Below are positions 34,769 through 47,640 of a stretch of 64,000 nt of DNA, piece after piece. The DNA is from Hordeum vulgare subsp. vulgare (lineage: Eukaryota > Streptophyta > Magnoliopsida > Poales > Poaceae): positions 16,572-80,571 of the forward strand of contig NW_025422613.1 of the NCBI RefSeq assembly GCF_904849725.1, in the 5' to 3' direction. A program made the translations under genes and the position numbers. The notes under the pieces were generated by a model. That model searched no databases and was not told the DNA's origin. It saw nothing but the letters and a program-made list of their open reading frames with translations. Within the stretch, counting starts at the first letter, position 1. Each line of letters begins with the position of its first letter.

Positions 34769-34784
34769 CCTTGCGCTGATACCA
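34769..34784 (-). other. Primer-binding site of the copia element
   Basis: The minus strand reads TGGTATCAGCGCAAGG two bases after the LTR end, initiator tRNA-Met type with a change from AGAG to AGCG. It fixes the inner boundary of the 5' LTR at 34787. Confidence 0.85.
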
Positions 34785-34845
34785 ATTGAAAGTGCGTTAT
34801 ATCGACTAGAGGGGGTGAATAGGAGATTTTTAGAATTTCATCACT

Positions 34846-34890
34846 GAGGAAATTCCTTTTGAGGAAATTCCTTTTGAGGAAATTCCTCAC
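34846..34890. repeat. Three tandem 15-bp units with palindromic core in the LTR
   Basis: GAGGAAATTCCTTTT twice, then GAGGAAATTCCTCAC. The core GAGGAAATTCCTC is a perfect inverted repeat. It lies near the inner end of the 5' LTR; the corresponding part of the other LTR is missing. Confidence 0.85.
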
Positions 34891-35634
34891 TGATGACTAA
34901 CTTACAGCGGAAATAGTTAAGGATCAGTTGTGCAATCGTTTACAATAGCAGTATTACAGAGTGAAGATTATGAAATCAGATTGCACAGCAAGCAGGCACG
35001 CAGAATACAGATGATGATTTACTCAAGTGAAGAATTTGGGGTTGAGGAAATTCAGAGAAAGTCTTCAGCAAATTCTTCAAACAGTCACAGTGAAAGTCAT
35101 CAACACATAATACAGAGAATGTAAAGAGTTGAGGAATTAGAACCCGATTCTTGGTGAAGACTGTTGTTGATGACCCAGTTCCAACTGTTGTGACAGTTGT
35201 ACATCTGGTTTGGAGCGGCTTGGTATTTAAACCAAAGGACACCCAGTCCCGGGACACACAGTCCCTACCGTATTCTCCTTGAGCTAAGGACACACACTCC
35301 TCGCCCAACACTCGTGGTAAGTCTTCAGGGCAGACTTCCAAACCCTCACAAACTCGGTCACCCGGCGATCCACAATTGAGTGCTGGATTTCTCTAGACCA
35401 TGACGCCTAACCGTCTGGAGGATGCACAGTCCTCAAAGGTAAAAGGCTTCAGTCCCACACAGGAACAACTTCTTCAGTGATGCTCAATCACTAGGTTTGG
35501 TTTGTGGTTTCGGTGGGTGGTGTATTTCCTCACTGATGATTTACTCTCGAAAGCTCTGAGGAATTGGGTTGCTCTTATGACAAGTGTCAGTTTCTAGCGG
35601 AGCAGCCAACCAGCTAGTGGTTGTGGGGGGCGAC

Positions 35635-35642
35635 TATTTATA
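35635..35642 (-). promoter_or_regulatory. TATA box of the copia 5' LTR
   Basis: The minus strand reads CAGGCTATAAATAGTC. Its position about 575 bp into the LTR would put the transcript start near 35605, leaving about 820 bp of R-U5. The other LTR has the same motif at 23049-23056. Confidence 0.6.
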
Positions 35643-36215
35643 GCCTGGGAGCATCCCGACATGATTTGACATTAATGCCCTTAAATAATATGACCGTTGG
35701 AGTGGATAAGATCAGTGACTTGGCGTGGCTTATCGAAACGGTCGGGACTCTCAACTGTGAGAGTCCTCATGTCACTCATATTCCTCACTTGAGGCTTTTG
35801 GTAGGATTTTGCTTGGGTTGAGCATCATGAGGAAATCCATTCCATAGTGTTACTTTGACCCCCTTTAACAGTACGGTGTTCCTATTCATCAAATGCGAAG
35901 AAAGTAAAACAGAAAACGTAAATCTTCATGCTTCAATTTCTTCAGAACGATTTTCTTCAAGAACCATCGATCTTCTCAATATCAATATCTTCATGAGGAA
36001 TATCAATTTCATCGCAAATTCTTCGCGATTCATTTCTTCAGCTTCAGACCAATTTCTTCAACTGAAGACATATATTTTTAGGGGTCGATATTCTTCAAAT
36101 ATCTCAAACTCCTCAATGACTTATAGATCATGTGTACACTTAAAAACACATTAGATACTTAACCTATAAGTCTTCAAACCACCAAAATCACTAAGGGGCA
36201 CTAGATGCACTTACA

Positions 36216-37203
36216 ATTATCATTGAAATGACATAATAAGGCTAACTTAGCTACAAGATGACCTATTCCCCCTAACTTAGGTATTAAATGGCCTATAATT
36301 AGGTTAGCTAGATCCAAAATGGCTTAATAAGCATAGTTTGCTCCGGAATGACTTATTTTACCCAAGTTAGCTCCAAAATGACCTATAGTTAGCTAGGCTT
36401 CCACCTAAATGACATAATTAGCTTAGTTAGCTCCAAAATGGTCTATTTAATAAAACATAACCTATATTTAGATAATTATCCTCGAAATGACATAATTAGC
36501 TCCAAAATGACATATACTTAGCTAATTATCCTCGAAATGACATAATAAGGCTAACTTAGGTCCTAGATGACCTATTCCCCTAACTTAGGTATTAAATGGC
36601 CTATAATTAGCTTATCTAGATCCAAAATGGCTTAATAAGCATAGTTTGCTCCGGCATGACCTATTTTACCGAAGTTAGCTCCGAAATGACCTATAGTTTG
36701 CTAGGCTTCCACCTAAATGACATAATTAGCTTAGTTAGCTCCAAAATGGTCTATTTAATAAAACATGACATATACTTAGCTAATTATCCTTAAAATGATA
36801 TAATTAGCTCCAACATGACATATACTTAGCTAATTATCCTCGAAATGACATAATAAGGCTAACTTAGCTTCAAGATGACCTATTCCCCCTAACTTAGGTA
36901 TTAAATGGCCTAAAATTAGATTAGTTAGATCCAAAATGGCTTAATAAGCATAGTTTGCTCCGGAATGACCTATTTTACCCAAGTTAGCTCCGAAATGACC
37001 TATAGTTAGCTAGGCTTCCACCTAAATGACATAATTAGCTTATTAGCTCCAAAATGGTCTATTTAATAAAACATGACCTATACTTAGCTAATTATCCTTG
37101 AAATGACATAATTAGCTCCAAAATGACATATACTTAGATAATTATCCTCGAAATGACATAATAAGGCTAACTTAGATCCAAGATGACCTATTCCCCCTAA
37201 CTT
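36216..37203. repeat. Left-edge 308 bp monomers, outside the regular 3479 bp repeat
   Basis: Ruler positions about 36265, 36573, 36882 and 37190 give three 308 bp monomers in a row, a pattern not found inside the higher-order unit. The last part (about 36900-37203, with GCTTATTAGCTCC and ATCCTTGAAATGAC) agrees with the ends of higher-order copies 5 and 6 rather than 1-4. Confidence 0.8.
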
Positions 37204-40200
37204 ACGTATTAAATGGCATATAATTAGCTTAGCTAGATCCAAAATGGCTTAACAAGCATAGTTTGCTCCGGAATGATCTATTTTACCCAAGTTAGCTCCG
37301 AAATGACCTACAGTTAGCTAGGTTTCCACCTGAATGACATAATTAGCTTAGTTAGCTCCAAAATGGTCTATTTAATAAAACATGACCTGTACTTAGCTAT
37401 TTATCCTCGAACTGACATAATTAGCTTCAAAAATGCATTCTTAGCTAATTACCCTCTAAAACGACATATTTAACCCAAGTTAGCTCCGAAACGACATATA
37501 GTTAGCTAGGCTTCCACCAAAATGTCATAATTAGCTTAGTTAGCTCCAAAATGACCTATTTAATATTAAATGACCTATATTTAGCTAAGTTCTGTCCTAA
37601 ATGACATAATAAGGTTAACTTAGCTCCGAGATGACCTATTCCCCCTAACTTAGGTATTAAATGGCATATAATTAGCTTAGCTAGATCCAAAATGGCTTAA
37701 TAACCATAGTTTGCTCCTGAATGGCCTATTTTACCCAAGTTAGCTCCGAAATGACCTATAGTTAGCTAGGCTTCCACGTAAATGACATAATTAGCTTAGT
37801 TAGCTCCAAAATGGTCTATTTAATAAAACATGACCTATACTTAGCTAATTATCCTTGAAATGACATAATTAGCTCCAAAATGACATATACTTAGCTAATT
37901 ATCCTCGAAATGACCTAATAAGGCTAACTTAGCTCCAAGATAACCTATTCCCCCTAACTTAGGTATTAAATGGCCTATAATTAGGTTAGCTATATCCAAA
38001 ATGGCTTAATTAGTATAGTTTGCTCCAGAATGACCTATTTTACCAAAGTTAGCTCCGAAATGACCTATAGTTAGCTAGGCTCCACCTAAATGACATAATT
38101 AGCTTAGTTAGCTCCAAAATGGTCTATTTAATAAAACACGACCTATACTTAGCTATTTATCCTCGAAATGACATAATTAGCTCCAAAATGACATATACTT
38201 AGCTAATTATCCTCGAAATGACATGATAAGGCTAACTTAGATCCAAGATGACCTATTCCCCCTAACTTAGGTATTAAATGGCATATAATTAGCTTAGCTA
38301 GATCCAAAATGGCATAATAAGCATATTTGCTCCGGAATGACCTATTTCACCCAAGTTAGCTCCAAAATGACCTATATTTAGTTAGGCTTCGACCTGGATG
38401 ATATAATTAGCTTAGTTAGCTCCAAAATGGTCAATTTAATAAAACATGACCTATACTTTGCTATTTATTTTCGAACTGACATAATTAGCTCCAAAAATGC
38501 ATTCTTAGCTAATTATGCTCCAAAATGACATATTTAACCCAAGTTAGCTCTGAAACGACATATAGTTAGCTAGGCTTCCACCTAAATGTCATAATTAGCT
38601 TAGTTAGCTCAAAAATGACCTATTTAATAATAAATGACATGTAGTTAGCTAAGTTGTGTCCTAAATGACATAATAAGGCTAACTTAGGTCCTAGATGACC
38701 TATTCCCCCTAACTTAGGTATTAAATGACCTATAATTAGCTTAGCTAGATCCAAAATGGCTTAATAAGCATAGTTTGCTCCGGAATGACCTATTTTACCG
38801 AAGTTAGCTCCGAAATGACCTATAGTTAACTAGGCTTCCACCTAAATGACATAATTAGCTTAGTTAGCTCCAAAATGGTCTATTTAATAAAACATGACCT
38901 ATACTTAGATAATTATCCTCGAAATGACATAATTAGCTCTAAAATGACATATACTTAGCTAATTATCCTCGAAATGACATAATAAGGCTAACTTAGATCC
39001 AAGATGACCTATTCCCCCTAACTTAGGTATTAAATGGCATATAATTAGCTTAGCTAGATCCAAAATGGCTTAATAAGCATATTTGCTTCGGAATGACCTA
39101 TTACACCCAAGTTAGCTCCGAAATGACCTATTTTACACAAGTTAGCTCCGAAATGACCTATAGTTAGCTAGGCTTCCACCTAAATGACATAATTAGCTTA
39201 GTTAGGTCCAAAATGGTCTATTTAATAAAACATGACCTATACTTAGCTATTTATCCTCGAACTGACATTATTAGCTCCAAAAATGCATTCTTAGCTAATT
39301 ATCCTCCAAAATGACATATTTAACCCAAGTTAGCTCCGAAACGACACATAGTTACCTAGGCTTCCACCTAAATGACATAATTAGCTTGATTAGCTCTAAA
39401 ATGACCTATTTAATAATAAATGACATGTAGTTAGCTAAGTTGTGTCCTAAATGACATAATAAGGCTAACTTAGGTCCTAGATGACCTATTCCCCCTAACT
39501 TAGGTATTAAATGACCTATAATTAGCTTAGCTAGATCCAAAATGGCTTAATAAGTATAGTTTGCTCCGGAATGACCTATTTTACCGAAGTTAGCTCCGAA
39601 ATGACCTATAGTTAGCTAGGCTTCCACCTAAATGATATAATTAGCTTAGTTAGCTCCAAAATGGTCTATTTAATAAAACATGACCTATACTTAGATAATT
39701 ATCCTCGAAATGGCATAATTAGCTCCAAAATGACATATACTTAGCTAATTATCCTTGAAATGACATAATAAAGCTAACTTAGCTCCAAGATGACCTATTC
39801 CCCCTAACATAGGTATTAAATGGGCTATAATTAGCTTAGCTAGATCCAAAATTGCTTAATAAGCATAGTTTGCTCCGGAATGACCTATTTTACCGAAGTT
39901 AGCTCGAAATGACCTATAGTTAGCTAGGCTTCCACCTAAATGACATAATTAGCTTAGTTAGCTCCAAAATTGTCTATTCAATAAAACATGACCTATGCTT
40001 AGTTAATTATCCTCGAAATGACATAATTAGCTCCAAAATGACATATACTTAGATAATTATCATCGAAATGACATAATAAGGCTAACTTAGCTCCAAGATG
40101 ACCTATTCCCCCTAACTTACGTATTAAATGGCATATAATTAGGTTAGCTAGATCCAAAATGGCTTAATAAGCATAGTTTGCTCCAGAATGACCTATTTTA

Positions 40201-40682
40201 TCAAACTTAGCTCCGAAATGACCTATAGTTAGCTAGGCTTCCACCTAAATGACATAATTAGCTTAGTTAGCTCCAAAATGGTCTATTTCATAAAACATGA
40301 CCTATACTTAGATAATTATCCTCGAAATGACATAATAAGGCTAACTTAGCTTCAAGATGACCTATTCCCCCTAACTTAGGTATTAAATGGCCTAAAATTA
40401 GCTTAGTTAGATCCAAAATGGCTTAATAAGCATAGTTTGCTCCGGAATGACCTATTTTACCCAAGTTAGCTCCGAAATGACCAATAGTTAGCTAGGCTTC
40501 CACCTAAATGACATAATTAGCTTATGAGCTCCAAAATGGTCTATTTAATAAAACATGACCTATACTTAGCTAATTATCCTTGAAACATAATTAGCTCCAA
40601 AATGACATATACTTAGATAATTATCCTCGAAATGACATAATAAGGCTAACTTAGATCCAAGATGACCTATTCCCCCTAACTT
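37204..40682. repeat. Higher-order repeat copy 1 (3479 bp, type X)
   Basis: Counted from the diagnostic variant ACGTATT...TTAACAAGC. The monomer series by the ruler is about 448, 309, 308, 447, 310, 476, 310, 308, 248, 316 bp. Type X markers: AGCTATATCC with TTAATTAGTATAG, GACCTGGATGA, ATGGTCAATTTAAT, TTACACAAG. Confidence 0.93.
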
Positions 40683-43600
40683 ACGTATTAAATGGCATAT
40701 AATTAGCTTAGCTAGATCCAAAATGGCTTAACAAGCATAGTTTGCTCCGGAATGATCTATTTTACCCAAGTTAGCTCCGAAATGACCTACAGTTAGCTAG
40801 GTTTCCACCTGAATGACATAATTAGCTTAGTTAGCTCCAAAATGGTCTATTTAATAAAACATGACCTATACTTAGCTATTTATCCTCGAACTGACATAAT
40901 TAGCTTCAAAAATGCATTCTTAGCTAATTATCCTCTAAAACGACATATTTAACCCAAGTTAGCTCCGAAACGACATATAGTTAGCTAGGCTTCCACCAAA
41001 ATGTCATAATTAGCTTAGTTAGCTCCAAAATGACCTATTTAATATTAAATGACCTATATTTAGCTAAGTTCTGTCCTAAATGACATAATAAGGTTAACTT
41101 AGCTCCAAGATGACCTATTCCCCCTAACTTAGGTATTAAATGGCATATAATTAGCTTAGCTAGATCCAAAATGGCTTAATAACCATAGTTTGCTCCTGAA
41201 TGGCCTATTTTACCCAAGTTAGCTCCGAAATGACCTATAGTTAGCTAGGCTTCCACGTAAATGACATAATTAGCTTAGTTAGCTCCAAAATGGTCTATTT
41301 AATAAAACATGACCTATACTTAGCTAATTATCCTTGAAATGACATAATTAGCTCCAAAATGACATATACTTAGCTAATTATCCTCGAAATGACCTAATAA
41401 GGCTAACTTAGCTCAAAGATAACCTATTCCCCCTAACTTAGGTATTAAATGGCCTATAATTAGGTTAGCTAGATCCAAAATGGCTTAATAAGTATAGTTT
41501 GCTCCAGAATGACCTATTTTACCAAAGTTAGCTCCGAAATGACCTATAGTTAGCTAGGCTCCACCTAAATGACATAATTAGCTTAGTTAGCTCCAAAATG
41601 GTCTATTTAATAAAACACGACCTATACTTAGCTATTTATCCTCGAAATGACATAATTAGCTCCAAAATGACATATACTTAGCTAATTATCCTCGAAATGA
41701 CATGATAAGGCTAACTTAGATCCAAGATGACCTATTCCCCCTAACTTAGGTATTAAATGGCATATAATTAGCTTAGCTAGATCCAAAATGGCATAATAAG
41801 CATATTTGCTCCGGAATGACCTATTTCACCCAAGTTAGCTCCAAAATGACCTATATTTAGTTAGGCTTCGACCTGAATGATATAATTAGCTTAGTTTGCT
41901 CCAAAATGGTCTATTTAATAAAACATGACCTATACTTAGCTATTTATTTTCGAACTGACATAATTAGCTCCAAAAATGCATTCTTAGCTAATTATGCTCC
42001 AAAATGACATATTTAACCCAAGTTAGCTCTGAAACGACATATAGTTAGCTAGGCTTCCACCTAAATGTCATAATTAGTTTAGTTAGCTCAAAAATGACCT
42101 ATTTAATAATAAATGACATGTAGTTAGCTAAGTTGTGTCCTAAATGACATAATAAGGCTAACTTAGGTCCTAGATGACCTATTCCCCCGAACTTAGGTAT
42201 TAAATGACCTATAATTAGCTTAGCTAGATCCAAAATGGCTTAATAAGCATAGTTTGCTCCGGAATGACCTATTTTACAGAAGTTAGCTCCGAAATGACCT
42301 ATAGTTAGCTAGGCTTCCACCTAAATGACATAATTAGCTTAGTTAGCTCCAAAATGGTCTATTTAATAAAACATGACCTATACTTAGATAATTATCCTCG
42401 AAATGACATAATTAGCTCTAAAATGACATATACTTAGCTAATTATCCTCGAAATGACATAATAAGGCTAACTTAGATCCAAGATGACCTATTCCCCCTAA
42501 CTTAGGTATTAAATGGCATATAATTAGCTTAGCTAGATCCAAAATGGCTTAATAAGCATATTTGCTTCGGAATGACCTATTTCACCCAAGTTAGCTCCGA
42601 AATGACCTATTTTACCCAAGTTAGCTCCGAAATGACCTATAGTTAGCTAGGCTTCCACCTAAATGACATAATTAGCTTAGTTAGGTCCAAAATGGTCTAT
42701 TTAATAAAACATGACCTATACTTTGCTATTTATCCTCGAACTGACATTATTAGCTCCAAAAATGCATTCTTAGCTAATTATCCTCCAAAATGACATATTT
42801 AACCCAAGTTAGCTCCGAAACGACACATAGTTAGCTAGGCTTCCACCTAAATGACATAATTAGCTTGATTAGCTCTAAAATGACCTATTTAATAATAAAT
42901 GACATGTAGTTAGCTAAGTTGTGTCCTAAATGGCATAATAAGGCTAACTTAGGTCCTAGATGACCTATTCCCCCGAACTTAGGTATTAAATGACCTATAA
43001 TTAGCTTAGCTAGATCCAAAATGGCTTAATAAGTATAGTTTGCTCCGGAATGACCTATTTTACCGAAGTTAGCTCCGAAATGACCTATAGTTAGCTAGGC
43101 TTCCACCTAAATGATATAATTAGCTTAGTTAGCTCCAAAATGGTCTATTTAATAAAACATGACCTATACTTAGATAATTATCCTCGAAATGGCATAATTA
43201 GCTCCAAAATGACATATACTTAGCTAATTATCCTTGAAATGACATAATAAAGCTAACTTAGCTCCAAGATGACCTATTCCCCCTAACATAGGTATTAAAT
43301 GGGCTATAATTAGCTTAGCTAGATCCAAAATTGCTTAATAAGCATAGTTTGCTCCGGAATGACCTATTTTACCGAAGTTAGCTCGAAATGACCTATAGTT
43401 AGCTAGGCTTCCACCTAAATGACATAATTAGCTTAGTTAGCTCCAAAATTGTCTATTCAATAAAACATGACCTATGCTTAGTTAATTATCCTCGAAATGA
43501 CATAATTAGCTCCAAAATGACATATACTTAGATAATTATCATCGAAATGACATAATAAGGCTAACTTAGCTCCAAGATGACCTATTCCCCCTAACTTACG

Positions 43601-44161
43601 TATTAAATGGCATATAATTAGGTTAGCTAGATCCAAAATGGCTTAATAAGCATAGTTTGCTCCGGAATGACCTATTTTATCAAACTTAGCTCCGAAATGA
43701 CCTATAGTTAGCTAGGCTTCCACCTAAATGACATAATTAGCTTAGTTAGCTCCAAAATGGTCTATTTCATAAAACATGACCTATACTTAGATAATTATCC
43801 TCCAAATGACATAATAAGGCTAACTTAGCTTCAAGATGACCTATTCCCCCTAACTTAGGTATTAAATGGCCTAAAATTAGCTTAGTTAGATCCAAAATGG
43901 CTTAATAAGCATAGTTTGCTCCGGAATGACCTATTTTACCCAAGTTAGCTCCGAAATGACCAATAGTTAGCTAGGCTTCCACCTAAATGACATAATTAGC
44001 TTATGAGCTCCAAAATGGTCTATTTAATAAAACATGACCTATACTTAGCTAATTATCCTTGAAACATAATTAGCTCCAAAATGACATATACTTAGATAAT
44101 TATCCTCGAAATGACATAATAAGGCTAACTTAGATCCAAGATGACCTATTCCCCCTAACTT
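40683..44161. repeat. Higher-order repeat copy 2 (3479 bp, type Y)
   Basis: Same monomer series as copy 1. Type Y markers: AGCTCAAAGATAACC, AGTTTGCTCCAAAATGG, CCCCCGAACTTAGG (twice), TTTTACAGAAG. Confidence 0.93.
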
Positions 44162-47100
44162 ACGTATTAAATGGCATATAATTAGCTTAGCTAGATCCAA
44201 AATGGCTTAACAAGCATAGTTTGCTCCGGAATGATCTATTTTACCCAAGTTAGCTCCGAAATGACCTACAGTTAGCTAGGTTTCCACCTGAATGACATAA
44301 TTAGCTTAGTTAGCTCCAAAATGGTCTATTTAATAAAACATGACCTATACTTAGCTATTTATCCTCGAACTGACATAATTAGCTTCAAAAATGCATTCTT
44401 AGCTAATTACCCTCTAAAACGACATATTTAACCCAAGTTAGCTCCGAAACGACATATAGTTAGCTAGGCTTCCACCAAAATGTCATAATTAGCTTAGTTA
44501 GCTCCAAAATGACCTATTTAATATTAAATGACCTATATTTAGCTAAGTTCTGTCCTAAATGACATAATAAGGTTAACTTAGCTCCGAGATGACCTATTCC
44601 CCCTAACTTAGGTATTAAATGGCATATAATTAGCTTAGCTAGATCCAAAATGGCTTAATAACCATAGTTTGCTCCTGAATGGCCTATTTTACCCAAGTTA
44701 GCTCCGAAATGACCTATAGTTAGCTAGGCTTCCACGTAAATGACATAATTAGCTTAGTTAGCTCCAAAATGGTCTATTTAATAAAACATGACCTATACTT
44801 AGCTAATTATCCTTGAAATGACATAATTAGCTCCAAAATGACATATACTTAGCTAATTATCCTCGAAATGACCTAATAAGGCTAACTTAGCTCCAAGATA
44901 ACCTATTCCCCCTAACTTAGGTATTAAATGGCCTATAATTAGGTTAGCTATATCCAAAATGGCTTAATTAGTATAGTTTGCTCCAGAATGACCTATTTTA
45001 CCAAAGTTAGCTCCGAAATGACCTATAGTTAGCTAGGCTCCACCTAAATGACATAATTAGCTTAGTTAGCTCCAAAATGGTCTATTTAATAAAACACGAC
45101 CTATACTTAGCTATTTATCCTCGAAATGACATAATTAGCTCCAAAATGACATATACTTAGCTAATTATCCTCGAAATGACATGATAAGGCTAACTTAGAT
45201 CCAAGATGACCTATTCCCCCTAACTTAGGTATTAAATGGCATATAATTAGCTTAGCTAGATCCAAAATGGCATAATAAGCATATTTGCTCCGGAATGACC
45301 TATTTCACCCAAGTTAGCTCCAAAATGACCTATATTTAGTTAGGCTTCGACCTGGATGATATAATTAGCTTAGTTAGCTCCAAAATGGTCAATTTAATAA
45401 AACATGACCTATACTTTGCTATTTATTTTCGAACTGACATAATTAGCTCCAAAAATGCATTCTTAGCTAATTATGCTCCAAAATGACATATTTAACCCAA
45501 GTTAGCTCTGAAACGACATATAGTTAGCTAGGCTTCCACCTAAATGTCATAATTAGCTTAGTTAGCTCAAAAATGACCTATTTAATAATAAATGACATGT
45601 AGTTAGCTAAGTTGTGTCCTAAATGACATAATAAGGCTAACTTAGGTCCTAGATGACCTATTCCCCCTAACTTAGGTATTAAATGACCTATAATTAGCTT
45701 AGCTAGATCCAAAATGGCTTAATAAGCATAGTTTGCTCCGGAATGACCTATTTTACCGAAGTTAGCTCCGAAATGACCTATAGTTAACTAGGCTTCCACC
45801 TAAATGACATAATTAGCTTAGTTAGCTCCAAAATGGTCTATTTAATAAAACATGACCTATACTTAGATAATTATCCTCGAAATGACATAATTAGCTCTAA
45901 AATGACATATACTTAGCTAATTATCCTCGAAATGACATAATAAGGCTAACTTAGATCCAAGATGACCTATTCCCCCTAACTTAGGTATTAAATGGCATAT
46001 AATTAGCTTAGCTAGATCCAAAATGGCTTAATAAGCATATTTGCTTCGGAATGACCTATTACACCCAAGTTAGCTCCGAAATGACCTATTTTACACAAGT
46101 TAGCTCCGAAATGACCTATAGTTAGCTAGGCTTCCACCTAAATGACATAATTAGCTTAGTTAGGTCCAAAATGGTCTATTTAATAAAACATGACCTATAC
46201 TTAGCTATTTATCCTCGAACTGACATTATTAGCTCCAAAAATGCATTCTTAGCTAATTATCCTCCAAAATGACATATTTAACCCAAGTTAGCTCCGAAAC
46301 GACACATAGTTAGCTAGGCTTCCACCTAAATGACATAATTAGCTTGATTAGCTCTAAAATGACCTATTTAATAATAAATGACATGTAGTTAGCTAAGTTG
46401 TGTCCTAAATGACATAATAAGGCTAACTTAGGTCCTAGATGACCTATTCCCCCTAACTTAGGTATTAAATGACCTATAATTAGCTTAGCTAGATCCAAAA
46501 TGGCTTAATAAGTATAGTTTGCTCCGGAATGACCTATTTTACCGAAGTTAGCTCCGAAATGACCTATAGTTAGCTAGGCTTCCACCTAAATGATATAATT
46601 AGCTTAGTTAGCTCCAAAATGGTCTATTTAATAAAACATGACCTATACTTAGATAATTATCCTCGAAATGGCATAATTAGCTCCAAAATGACATATACTT
46701 AGCTAATTATCCTTGAAATGACATAATAAAGCTAACTTAGCTCCAAGATGACCTATTCCCCCTAACATAGGTATTAAATGGGCTATAATTAGCTTAGCTA
46801 GATCCAAAATTGCTTAATAAGCATAGTTTGCTCCGGAATGACCTATTTTACCGAAGTTAGCTCGAAATGACCTATAGTTAGCTAGGCTTCCACCTAAATG
46901 ACATAATTAGCTTAGTTAGCTCCAAAATTGTCTATTCAATAAAACATGACCTATGCTTAGTTAATTATCCTCGAAATGACATAATTAGCTCCAAAATGAC
47001 ATATACTTAGATAATTATCATCGAAATGACATAATAAGGCTAACTTAGCTCCAAGATGACCTATTCCCCCTAACTTACGTATTAAATGGCATATAATTAG

Positions 47101-47640
47101 GTTAGCTAGATCCAAAATGGCTTAATAAGCATAGTTTGCTCCGGAATGACCTATTTTATCAAACTTAGCTCCGAAATGACCTATAGTTAGCTAGGCTTCC
47201 ACCTAAATGACATAATTAGCTTAGTTAGCTCCAAAATGGTCTATTTCATAAAACATGACCTATACTTAGATAATTATCCTCGAAATGACATAATAAGGCT
47301 AACTTAGCTTCAAGATGACCTATTCCCCCTAACTTAGGTATTAAATGGCCTAAAATTAGCTTAGTTAGATCCAAAATGGCTTAATAAGCATAGTTTGCTC
47401 CGGAATGACCTATTTTACCCAAGTTAGCTCCGAAATGACCAATAGTTAGCTAGGCTTCCACCTAAATGACATAATTAGCTTATGAGCTCCAAAATGGTCT
47501 ATTTAATAAAACATGACCTATACTTAGCTAATTATCCTTGAAACATAATTAGCTCCAAAATGACATATACTTAGATAATTATCCTCGAAATGACATAATA
47601 AGGCTAACTTAGATCCAAGATGACCTATTCCCCCTAACTT
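44162..47640. repeat. Higher-order repeat copy 3 (3479 bp, type X)
   Basis: Very close to copy 1, including its rare variants AATTACCCTCTAAAACG and AGCTCCGAGATGACC. I saw only a handful of single-base differences from copy 1. Confidence 0.93.

Larger units (their letters stand above)
22507..36215 (-). mobile_element. SIRE/Maximus-like Ty1/copia element with env-like ORF, defective
   Basis: 13.7 kb read right to left: 5' LTR (34787-36215), PBS, gag, PR-INT-RT-RNaseH, spacer with promoter-like signals, env-like frame, polypurine tract, 3' LTR (22507-23629). Integrase before RT defines Ty1/copia. The extra gene after pol, the long coiled-coil gag and the LTR start TGTAAGTGCATCTAG fit the SIRE (Maximus) lineage as I know it. 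The LTRs differ at about 12 of 1123 shared positions by eye count, with no length change; at 1.3e-8 per site per year this gives roughly 0.4 million years. gag, pol and env-like each carry stops. The left 306 bp of the 3' LTR is missing. The right edge enters satellite directly. Confidence 0.93.
34787..36215 (-). repeat. 5' LTR of the copia element, complete (1429 bp)
   Basis: On the minus strand it begins TGTAAGTGCATCTAG at 36215 and ends CGCACTTTCA at 34787. A TATA motif lies about 575 bp from its start. The + strand holds many GAGGAAT and TTCTTCA words. Directly right of it is satellite (ATTATCATTGAAATGAC). Confidence 0.95.

Noticed and set aside
1..36215. Host genes hidden among the transposons
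   Set aside because: Every long frame with recognisable domains belongs to a retrotransposon; no exon-intron gene with host-type domains was found.
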